A DNA stretch of 64,000 nucleotides. Origin: Tritrichomonas musculus. Its lineage: Eukaryota > Parabasalia > Tritrichomonadida > Tritrichomonadidae. Below are positions 56,814-64,000 of the stretch, piece after piece; the stretch's first letter is position 1; the number at the start of each line of letters is the position of its first letter. The stretch lies in NCBI GenBank assembly GCA_039105265.1, contig JAPFFF010000007.1:5952001-6016000 (forward strand), in the 5' to 3' direction. The position numbers and the translations under genes were made by a program. The notes below the pieces were generated by a model. It searched no databases. It was not told the DNA's origin and saw only the letters and a list, made by a program, of their open reading frames with translations.

Positions 56814-57360
56814 ATGTTAACTATGGTATTTCATCAAAAATTCAAAGTCTGGAGCTCAATTGAAAATGGGTATATGGCCTTCAAATCTGGGTCATATGTG
56901 GCTGTCATATGTGAAATTCTATCTGGTCCCGATCCGGAACACTCATCACTACTCACTGAAAAAGTTACTATTGAAAGTTACTATTTCAATATTGCGGAGC
57001 AAACTCGCATTATTCGTGCTCTTGCAATGTACTACATGTACAAATCCTTGAGATCAAAAGGCACTGATTCCTTTCTTGAACTCATTTTTGAAAAAAGCCA
57101 AGGTCAAAATATCGTTGAAATTCAAGAAAAAGTCACCTATCGGGCCGAATTTGAAGTACTTCGAGAATTTATGGAAAATCGAGTTCTCAATACTCGTTTC
57201 AAAAGAGGTTGATTTCCTGATTCGGACGATCCCCTTATTGATGAAAGCGAAGACAATGATCAACAAAATAAAGACACCAATCAAAAGGAAGAAACAATTG
57301 AAGAGGAAGAGGAAATTCCTGAACCACCTGATAACCTTATTTTTAAAATAAGGTTTAAGT
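56814..57360 (+). CDS. R1 repeat second protein, unknown, probably decayed
   Basis: The frame 56,814-57,212 encodes 132 residues with a helical segment (RIIRALAMYYMYKSLRSKGT) and FLELIFEKSQGQNIVEIQEK. Downstream, to about 57,360, the same strand still looks coding (acidic, Glu/Asp/Gln-rich, ending NLIFKIRFK), so the gene was probably longer and is no longer whole. A short stretch of copy 1 (about 842-885) is similar to its DNA near 56,920-56,960. No family is recognised. Confidence 0.4.
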
Positions 57361-57767
57361 AAGCCTCACAATTAAAAACTTTTTCTATAGCTTTTTGATA
57401 GTAAACGATACGGGATCTACTTCTGTAGGGAAAGCGTTGAGAGGAATCCTGAAAGCAAGCCTAGTGAAAGATCATTAACGGGAGTGGGGGATCATATCTG
57501 ACAGGGCGGGGATGGGGTCGCGGATGGGAGATATTTGAAGCGGTTTTTGAACGAAGTGCAAAAATCGTGGAAAATATATGAATAATTTTAATAAAATTGA
57601 AAGTTTTTTTAGCGCAAAAATTTAGCAAATGTAAAAACGTTCTTTTTATAATTAACACAAAAAGTTAAACCTGTTATTTTTGAAAGAACTAATCCTTTGA
57701 AAAAAAAGAGCAAATAAGGTGAAAATAGGTCAAAAAATTTCTATAAAACTAATTGCATTTGTAGAAA
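57361..57767. other. Spacer with a GC-richer segment, 57,405-57,545
   Basis: The segment from 'gataCGGGATCTACTTCTGTAGGG' to 'GGGCGGGGATGGGGTCGCGG' is unusually GC-rich for an intergenic region here. I could not draw a convincing fold or find polymerase III boxes. The remainder is AT-rich upstream DNA of the ArfGAP gene. Confidence 0.35.
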
Positions 57768-59123
57768 ATGTCAGGAGACCCTAAGAAACGAGTTCAAGCA
57801 GCTATGCAACGTCCCGAGAACAGCCGCTGTGCAGATTGCCATGCTAAAGATCCAAGATGGGCTTCATCAACTCTTGGAATCTTCATTTGCATTAACTGTA
57901 GCGGCCGTCATCGAAACTTAGGCACTCATATTTCTTTTGTTCGTTCATGCACACTTGATAGTTGGACAGATGAACAGGCTCGTGTTATGGAGAATATTGG
58001 AAATGAAATTTCAAATGAGTATTGGGAAGCGAGATTACCCCGCGATTACAGAAGGCCAGCCACTGAAGATTTGGAAGGTTTAACAAAATTTATTCGAGAC
58101 AAGTATGAACTTAAAAAATGGGCAGATCCAAATAGAACTCCTCCTGCTGATGCGTTTCGAAATGGACAAGGTATTGGCGGTAATCCACAAAAGCGTAGAG
58201 TGAAGAAGAGGCACCAAGATGATCAAATGCAATACGATCCAAACCAACAAAATCAAAGCCAATACAACGGATACCAAGGCCAATCAATGAGCAGATCTTC
58301 AAGCCAACCAGCTATGGAGTCAAACAAAAGACCACCTCATCGTAGTCCATTCCATATGTACAATGATAAAACACAACAGCAACAATCACAACAGCAACAG
58401 AGCCCGTTCCAACAATGGCAACAACAGCCGCAGTCTCAACCACAGCAACAATGGCAACAGCCTCAGCAACAACCACTACAAAATCCTTTCCAACAGCAAC
58501 AGCAAAATCCTTTTCAACAACAACAATCAAATCCTTTCAACAATCAACAATCACAACCCCGCAATCCATTCCAAGCTCAACAAAAGCAATCACCCCCAGT
58601 ACCACAAATTCCACAACAACAATTTAACCAGCCTCAATATTCTCAGCTCAAATATCCACAATCACAACCTCAAACACAACAGCTTCCTCAGCAAAGTATG
58701 TTTGGCGAATTTGATCTATTAGATACATCATCAAACTCATCAATGAACGGAATTAATAATAATGAGAGACAATGCCTTAAATCACTAATTGCCGATGAAC
58801 CTAATACTCCTGTTCAACAAGGAAGTGTTGAACAACTCCGTCAACAACTTGGATCTTCAGGAACCAGCAACACTAGTTTCAATTCTTATGGAATGGGAAT
58901 GCCAATGGGAGTGAATCCAATGGCAATGCCTCCAATGGGAGTAAATCCAATGGCTATGCCTCCAATGGGAATCAACTCATTGGGAATGAATCAATATAGA
59001 CAACCATTCCCACCTCAATATGGCTCTCAACCAAGAACAATGACTCATTCAATGTCAACTGACCCATTCGCAACAGCGACAAATAGAAACTTCAATAATA
59101 ATTCATCTGGTTATCCATTCTGA
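57768..59123 (+). CDS. ArfGAP-domain protein
   Basis: 451 residues. Residues 8-125 are an ArfGAP domain: a C4 zinc finger (CADC at 21-24, CINC at 41-44), then [20 protein letters not shown] with the arginine finger at R49 (family position R50), W65 and the NEYWEARLP block. The C-terminal 300 residues are a low-complexity Gln/Pro/Asn tail with repeated NPFQQQQ/NPF and NPMAMPPMG motifs. NPF tripeptides bind EH domains of endocytic proteins. The family stimulates GTP hydrolysis on Arf and thereby controls coat assembly. The domain sits at the very N-terminus, as in SMAP/AGFG/ArfGAP1 types, and SMAP-like is the best guess. Confidence 0.92.
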   Translation: MSGDPKKRVQAAMQRPENSRCADCHAKDPRWASSTLGIFICINCSGRHRNLGTHISFVRSCTLDSWTDEQARVMENIGNEISNEYWEARLPRDYRRPATEDLEGLTKFIRDKYELKKWADPNRTPPADAFRNGQGIGGNPQKRRVKKRHQDDQMQYDPNQQNQSQYNGYQGQSMSRSSSQPAMESNKRPPHRSPFHMYNDKTQQQQSQQQQSPFQQWQQQPQSQPQQQWQQPQQQPLQNPFQQQQQNPFQQQQSNPFNNQQSQPRNPFQAQQKQSPPVPQIPQQQFNQPQYSQLKYPQSQPQTQQLPQQSMFGEFDLLDTSSNSSMNGINNNERQCLKSLIADEPNTPVQQGSVEQLRQQLGSSGTSNTSFNSYGMGMPMGVNPMAMPPMGVNPMAMPPMGINSLGMNQYRQPFPPQYGSQPRTMTHSMSTDPFATATNRNFNNNSSGYPF

Positions 59124-59315
59124 TAATATCTTTATTTTTCTTATTCTCTTTCTTTTTTTTTTAAATAATAGATTATATTTTGCGAAATAATTATATCTTT
59201 TTTAATACGAAAGTAAAGTTATTTTATTTTTGATTTTATTTTTTTTTTTGAATATATTTTATACAAACTTTTTGAATCATTTTTTTATTCGTTATTTAAT
59301 TTTTTTATTTGAAAA

Positions 59316-60014
59316 ATGGAGGAGAGAGCAGTCAAAAAACTTCATCCAGACAAAGATCATTTTGTTATCCTCAATGCTCGTGAGGCTCGTGGACTTCCAG
59401 ATGATGTTAAATCTTTGATAAATAAAATAGGGATAGCATCGTCAACCGCACAAGGCTTAAATCATGTTATAACATCGTTTTCTTCTTTTATTAGTGGTGA
59501 TAATACCATATATATGCTTCTTGATGATGATAACAAAGCTATTTTAGGCTTTCTTAAAATTGGATATCGAAATCTATTTCTTTGGGATCGCAACGGCTCA
59601 CAGCATGAAATGAAAATACTTTGCCTTCTTGATTTTTTCACATATCCTGTATGCCAACGCAAAGGATATGGTAAATTAATGATCGATAGAATGTTATCAG
59701 ACCAACACAAAGAAATGCGGCAAATACCAATAGATAAACCTTCACCTTTATGTTTGAGCTTTATGAAAAAACACTTCGGACTTACAGATTTCCTACCACA
59801 ATCTAATAATTATGTTGTATTTGATCAATTTTGGGAACAACCAAAATTTAATGGAAACAATAATGAAGGCAACAGTTTTCTACCAAAACCTCTTCTTACT
59901 CCAAATATTAAGCCAAAACCAAAAATTAAAGCTCCTCTAATTAATCCATATCATCGATCGCCAGCACCGAGGAGACAACAATTAAATCCAATTACGTGGC
60001 TTCCTTATGACTAA
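59316..60014 (+). CDS. Alpha-tubulin N-acetyltransferase (MEC-17/ATAT1 family)
   Basis: 232 residues. GNAT-like core with family-specific blocks: GFLKIGYRNLFLWDRNG (78-94), MKILCLLDFFTYPVCQRKGY (99-118), IDKPSPLCLSFMKKHFGL (139-156). The acetyl-CoA loop is CQRKGYGK (113-120), and the catalytic-region acid D106 in LLDFF is present. The basic Pro-rich C-terminal tail is variable in the family. The enzyme acetylates Lys40 of alpha-tubulin inside the microtubule lumen and marks stable axonemal and cytoskeletal microtubules, which fits a flagellate. A TCATT motif lies about 39 nt before the ATG. Only one copy is seen. Confidence 0.92.
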   Translation: MEERAVKKLHPDKDHFVILNAREARGLPDDVKSLINKIGIASSTAQGLNHVITSFSSFISGDNTIYMLLDDDNKAILGFLKIGYRNLFLWDRNGSQHEMKILCLLDFFTYPVCQRKGYGKLMIDRMLSDQHKEMRQIPIDKPSPLCLSFMKKHFGLTDFLPQSNNYVVFDQFWEQPKFNGNNNEGNSFLPKPLLTPNIKPKPKIKAPLINPYHRSPAPRRQQLNPITWLPYD

Positions 60015-60498
60015 TGATAATTTTTCATGTACTACTGTGATTAAAATGTTTTTTTTTTTCCCTTTCATCCCAATAAATTATAGCTTTTTTATAAACAATA
60101 GGTTATTATTGATAAAAGCTAATAATCATATCATCAAATTGCCAATTAACCAAAGATTTATCATTATTACCATGTGCGTTCAGATTTACCCATACATTGA
60201 ATGAATATAAAGTTCTTTCAGAATTTTCTTTCACAATAATTGAATAATAAGAAAAATTGAATATTTTTTATATTTTTTCAAAGAAAAATTTTTTGAATAG
60301 AATACTTTTACTTAACAATAATAAGGAAGTATTATATAGCTACAAATGCATTAACACCAAAAATAAATATTATACTCTTTAATCTTTGAACTTTGAAATT
60401 CAAATAGAGTATTTTTTTTCATCTCGACGATTATGATTGCATTTTTATGATAATAATATTAATAACATCTCATCATCATAATTATAAAATACATATAT

Positions 60499-60532
<34 letters not shown>

Positions 60533-60535
60533 AAC
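60015..60535. other. AT-rich spacer between convergent genes, with T31 run
   Basis: The 3' flanks of the acetyltransferase and of the nuclear-membrane gene. A 31-bp T homopolymer (60,501-60,531) lies five bases before the stop codon of the minus-strand gene. A 65-codon frame at 60,007-60,204 looks random. Confidence 0.6.
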
Positions 60536-61564
60536 TTAAGGAATATAACGAAAGTTTGAACTATATCCATCATTATAATGTTGAACATGTTCTGATTTCT
60601 CTAATTCTTTCTTGACAATAGGCCATAATTCTTTTCCATTATTATCAGAGACAGAATTGAGATGATATATCAATTGGCTTTTTGATTGCTGAGTTCCTCT
60701 TTTATCTTTTAGGCGTTTTATTAAAACAGCTGAGTATCTAGTGGCAATTTGCTTTCTTTTTTTTGAATTTTGGTAGACTGAAAGCATAATAGTGAAAAAT
60801 ATTAAAGATGCAGAAATGATAAAAAAAATAATTGTTTTTTTGTAAAAATATTGCTTAATTCTACAAATAATATCTACTTCTATTTCCTTTGAAACAAAAA
60901 CCTGATTTCCATTTATGTAATGCTTTAATAAGAAAGGATCTTCAATAAGATAGGAAAGAGTTTTGTTGTAAATTTTGGCAAAATTTGATATATCTAACAT
61001 TGATTGCTTTAGCAAAATTCCTTCAAGTTCATCAGAACTCATCCAATCGATTTCCGAGATCTGACAATAATATGATCCTCCCCGTTTCTTGAGAATATTA
61101 TATGCATGATCAAGCATTTTATAAACATTTAACTTATCTTTATCATTAAAAATACAATAATTCTTAATTCTCGTATAGTTCAAGTCACAAATACAAGATC
61201 CACCAGAGCATTTTGCAAATATTGGACACCTAACACATTTAGAATTTAATGTGGAATTTATTAAGGAGGAATCACAAAATTTAATTTCTTTCGGCCATAA
61301 ATATATAATGAGTAATATTGATGTGAGCGAGAGTAGAAAAAATAAACTAATAAAAAGTAGATAATAACAAAACTGATTAACTTTGCTTGAAAAACTTGAT
61401 GATGCAAACTTTTTTTTTGGATCATTAATTTTGCTTATAATTAAATCTGCTAACTGCGAATTATCTTTAGTAAAATCAAATAAAATTCTGTTTTGTGTTA
61501 AAATATTTATTAGTTCTTTTCGTGGTGCATTTTTGAGCCCGCTGAATTTATTTCTGTTTTCCAT
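60536..61564 (-). CDS. Inner nuclear membrane protein, MAN1/Src1 (Heh) type
   Basis: 342 residues. Residues 1-48 (LKNAPRKELINILTQNRILF...) look like the helix-extension-helix (HeH) DNA-binding domain. TM1 is about 63-90 (YYLLFISLFFLLSLTSILLI). A lumenal Cys-rich segment (CVRCPIFAKCSGGSCICDL) and a helical domain follow. TM2 is about 245-265 (TIIFFIISASLIFFTIMLSV). The end has a MAN1-Src1-C-terminal (MSC)-like winged-helix region with ELWPIVKKELEKS. This order, N-terminal HeH, two membrane spans, MSC domain, is that of yeast Heh1/2 and animal MAN1, which tether chromatin and take part in pore assembly. It is divergently transcribed from the next gene, 61 bp apart. Confidence 0.85.
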   Translation of the reverse strand: MENRNKFSGLKNAPRKELINILTQNRILFDFTKDNSQLADLIISKINDPKKKFASSSFSSKVNQFCYYLLFISLFFLLSLTSILLIIYLWPKEIKFCDSSLINSTLNSKCVRCPIFAKCSGGSCICDLNYTRIKNYCIFNDKDKLNVYKMLDHAYNILKKRGGSYYCQISEIDWMSSDELEGILLKQSMLDISNFAKIYNKTLSYLIEDPFLLKHYINGNQVFVSKEIEVDIICRIKQYFYKKTIIFFIISASLIFFTIMLSVYQNSKKRKQIATRYSAVLIKRLKDKRGTQQSKSQLIYHLNSVSDNNGKELWPIVKKELEKSEHVQHYNDGYSSNFRYIP

Positions 61565-61625
61565 TTAAAATTTTTCCAATTTTGAGGAGATTAAGAATGC
61601 CATTTAAATTTTTTAAAATTTTAAA

Positions 61626-64000
61626 ATGACAAATGAATTCTTTGTAATTACAAAAACAGCTAATCCAAATTATGGCACTGAAGTTAGCCATACAAAAAAC
61701 AATATATATATATACTTATGCGACAAAACTGACCTTTCGAATACAAATGATTCAGATAGTAATTTCGAAAAAATCTATTTTAATAAAAAAGATGAGAAAT
61801 CAAAAAGAGTTATTTGCATATTAAAAGAAGATTATAAACAAATTAAAGACAATAGTAAATTATTAACTAATCTCATTTTTATTATAAATGATCAAGAAAA
61901 CCAAAAGATTTCTGATGATGATCAAGAAAACAAAAAGATTTCTGATGATGATCAAGAAAACAAAAAGATTTCTGATGATGATCAAGAAAACAAAAAGATT
62001 TCTGATGACGCAGTTCTCTTTCTTTATTTCTTGCATGATAAACGCTTTCTTTGTAAAAATTATTGCCACAAATATAAGTTTTTGATAAACAAATTAAACG
62101 AAATAATGAAAAAATTGAAAGAAAATCAATTTGAAACAGAGTTTAACAATCAAACATGGATAAACTTTTTCCATTGGCTTCATGACCTTGAACCTTCTTT
62201 GATTTACTCATATTTCCTCTGCCGTTACTATATGGCATATAAACAAGAAGAAACAAATCTTAAAATGCCTGCTCTTTATTTCACACCTTATTTTTTGAAA
62301 AAACTTCCACAATTAGAACACGAAATCATCAAAAATTATATTGAAGCATTAGATATGTTGAAACATCAGAACAAAATTGAATCAGAAATCTTTTTGATAT
62401 CTATATTCCATTTTTTTTCACCACCAATTGAAAATTTCGAATGGAAGAATACAAATATTAGTATTATTAAAGGTCGACTTAATCAGTCTAGTCATGTCAC
62501 GCAATTCATTGTTAATTGTTTCAAGTCACAAATTAAAGAAAAAATTAAAGAAAATTTCGAAGGAATTAATTCTCTTTTTACAATTTTCTTACAAAATTCG
62601 CTTACATTTGAGCATATTCAATCAGAAGCTGAGTTAAAAGGTAAAGAAATAAACCAAATTATCGATCCCGAACAAAATGATCAAATTTTATATTTTGGGC
62701 TACCTGATAGGATTTATATTAAAACAAAACAAGATGATTACGATTTTTGCAATAAAAATGTCTTTATAAACTATCCATTAGAATTATCAGGAAATCCAAA
62801 GTTAAAATTTCAGATTAAGACAGTTATTGATCATTTCAGTTCTAATTTGAATGATGAAAATAATATTAAATTCATTATTTTGAAAGAAAATACATATAAG
62901 ATATTATTCTACTATCGACAAAATGGATTATTTTCATATTTTTTCAAAAAATATTCAGATTATAGAATTCCTATTCAATTTGAAAGTAATGACTGCACTA
63001 AAGAAGAGAGATTAATTAAAAAGTATCAAGCTTCATTAAATATTCATAAAAATCAATCTTTCTATAGAAGCCCATTGCTTTTATCTCATTTTATCAACCT
63101 ATTAAAAATTGAAAAAGATAAATCAAATACAGAGAATACAAACTTACAATTAAATCGGAGTCGATCAACAAATTGCTTTTCTATAGATAATCCTTTTAAA
63201 TCTAATTATTGTTTATATACAACAGTAATACCAATAATAAATTCACCGAAAAAAAAAGATAATATATTAAAATCCCAAAAAGGTCGTAAAAACAACCAAT
63301 CTAATAAATCAAATAATAATCTCAAATCTGCGGGTAGTTGCCAAGCGCTTATTGAGTCTTGCAATGTAATTAATTCAAACAAGGAAGATTTAATATTGCA
63401 AAATGAAAAATCAAAATTTTTCTTCATTCGCGAACGAAGAAGCCAGTATTTCTTTATTGATACGATATCTAATTATATAAATGATCAGTTTGCTCGATTT
63501 CACCAACTTTTTGAATTTGAAGTAATATTAGCCTATAGATTCAAATCATTTAATATACATTATCTAAGAAAAAGAATACAACTTAATTTAGAAAATATGG
63601 ATGAAGTAGCAAACAATAAGGACGATATTGCAAATGATCTATATATAGATAATGTTATTAAAATTTCTCTCTGTGGAATTTTGATTGATCAATTCTCAAA
63701 GTTTAGAACAGAAAATCCAGACTTCAAATTTCTTTCACCATCACATCTTCTGTTTTTGTTCGTTTTTTACAAATACGAAGAAATCAAAAATAACGAATCA
63801 CTAATTTGCAAAAAAGACGAATCTAAAATCGAACTTATGATGGAAAAAGCGTATAATCATATCCGTACAATGAGCGAAGAAAAAGTTGAAAAGTTAACTT
63901 TACTATATACTTATGATTATTACAAACCACTTTTTACTTCCAATGAAAAAGGTGAAAAAGAAAAAATCAATTTCTATTTCAATCCACCTCCTTCAATAAG
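61626..64000 (+). CDS. Large unrecognised protein, runs off the window end
   Basis: The frame opens at the ATG 61,626 (MTNEFFVITKTANPNYGTEV) and stays open for 791 codons to the window end, so the 3' end is missing. The sequence is Lys/Asn/Ile/Phe-rich. It contains four tandem copies of the decapeptide DQENKKISDD (61,890-62,009), a segment WINFFHWLHDLEPSLIYSYF and blocks of helical character such as YFLCRYYMAYKQEETNLKMP. No signal peptide or membrane span is seen. I do not recognise a family. The AT-rich code (many ATT, AAA, AAT) is stronger than in the other host genes. It shares a 61-bp divergent promoter with the nuclear-membrane gene. Confidence 0.8.
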   Translation, partial: MTNEFFVITKTANPNYGTEVSHTKNNIYIYLCDKTDLSNTNDSDSNFEKIYFNKKDEKSKRVICILKEDYKQIKDNSKLLTNLIFIINDQENQKISDDDQENKKISDDDQENKKISDDDQENKKISDDAVLFLYFLHDKRFLCKNYCHKYKFLINKLNEIMKKLKENQFETEFNNQTWINFFHWLHDLEPSLIYSYFLCRYYMAYKQEETNLKMPALYFTPYFLKKLPQLEHEIIKNYIEALDMLKHQNKIESEIFLISIFHFFSPPIENFEWKNTNISIIKGRLNQSSHVTQFIVNCFKSQIKEKIKENFEGINSLFTIFLQNSLTFEHIQSEAELKGKEINQIIDPEQNDQILYFGLPDRIYIKTKQDDYDFCNKNVFINYPLELSGNPKLKFQIKTVIDHFSSNLNDENNIKFIILKENTYKILFYYRQNGLFSYFFKKYSDYRIPIQFESNDCTKEERLIKKYQASLNIHKNQSFYRSPLLLSHFINLLKIEKDKSNTENTNLQLNRSRSTNCFSIDNPFKSNYCLYTTVIPIINSPKKKDNILKSQKGRKNNQSNKSNNNLKSAGSCQALIESCNVINSNKEDLILQNEKSKFFFIRERRSQYFFIDTISNYINDQFARFHQLFEFEVILAYRFKSFNIHYLRKRIQLNLENMDEVANNKDDIANDLYIDNVIKISLCGILIDQFSKFRTENPDFKFLSPSHLLFLFVFYKYEEIKNNESLICKKDESKIELMMEKAYNHIRTMSEEKVEKLTLLYTYDYYKPLFTSNEKGEKEKINFYFNPPPSI
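61890..62009 (+). repeat. Four tandem 30-bp coding repeats
   Basis: The repeat unit begins gatcaagaaaacaaaaag, occurs four times in frame and codes for DQENKKISDD. Copies differ at one or two bases only, so it is a young in-frame minisatellite within the large gene. Confidence 0.9.

Larger units (their letters stand above)
56277..57360. repeat. R1 repeat, copy 3, right part
   Basis: Continues the repeat that was split at 35,634 by Maverick element 2, starting with the second CACCAT. It carries the rest of the minus-strand R1 gene (to about 56,718) and a plus-strand gene block (56,814-57,360). A 71-bp segment (56,527-56,597) is directly duplicated at 56,678-56,748. Confidence 0.8.

Noticed and set aside
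58312-58722. Several overlapping Val/Ala- or Asn/Ser-rich frames in the ArfGAP tail
   Set aside because: They arise from CAA/CAG-rich repeats of the Gln-rich tail.

Overview
The window is nuclear DNA of a unicellular eukaryote, most likely a trichomonad parabasalid (Tritrichomonas- or Trichomonas-like). The reasons are: AT-rich spacers with long T runs, compact genes that are open from ATG to stop without visible introns, TCATT initiator-like motifs just upstream of two start codons, a eukaryotic tRNA gene with internal A and B boxes, and several large Maverick/Polinton elements, which trichomonads carry in great number. The species is inferred, not shown.

Layout. 1-930 is one copy of an unrecognised repeat family (called R1 here) that carries a small gene; other copies lie at about 34,500-34,690 and at about 35,285-35,634 plus 56,277-57,360. 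1,300-2,045 is a decayed Tc1/mariner transposase and 2,114-2,640 a decayed Gln/Asn/Pro-rich gene. 4,013-5,314 is an old Maverick fragment. It is interrupted by a young half-length Maverick (element 1, 5,315-15,482; 491-bp terminal inverted repeats; 6-bp target duplication ATCGAG). 16,400-27,200 is a host gene island: two Rab GTPases, a multi-pass membrane protein, a ubiquitin-like membrane protein, a beta-adaptin, tRNA-Lys(TTT) and a gamma-tubulin complex component. A candidate structured RNA (17,521-17,660) and two MITE-like inverted-repeat elements lie between them. 27,520-29,165 holds two nested MITE-like elements. 29,843-32,044 is a 17-copy satellite with a 132/134-bp period. 32,045-34,447 is a fossil fragment of a second Maverick lineage. 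35,635-56,276 is a 20.6-kb Maverick that looks whole (element 2; 533-bp terminal inverted repeats; 6-bp target duplication CACCAT), inserted in an R1 copy. 57,768-64,000 is a second host island: an ArfGAP, an alpha-tubulin N-acetyltransferase, a MAN1/Src1-type inner nuclear membrane protein, and a long unrecognised gene that runs off the window.

How the genes fit together. The host genes are mostly vesicle traffic (Rabs, adaptin, ArfGAP) and microtubule biology (gamma-tubulin complex protein, tubulin acetyltransferase), plus one nuclear-envelope protein. They are single transcription units with no sign of operons. Element 2 has a Maverick toolkit: protein-primed family B DNA polymerase with an embedded HNH motif, retroviral-type integrase, A32/FtsK-type packaging ATPase, a candidate double-jelly-roll capsid protein, a small amphipathic capsid-associated candidate, an HNH endonuclease, a 995-residue fibre-like protein and several small conserved proteins. 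Element 1 is a close relative in the opposite orientation. It keeps the polymerase-side and ATPase-side genes but has no integrase, fibre or several putative virion genes.

Most interesting points: the fibre-like gene of element 2; the two Mavericks with nearly identical bodies but different inverted-repeat tips; the gene carried inside each terminal repeat; the MITE nested in a MITE with a 9-bp target duplication; the homogeneous satellite abutting a Maverick fossil; and the structured-RNA candidate.
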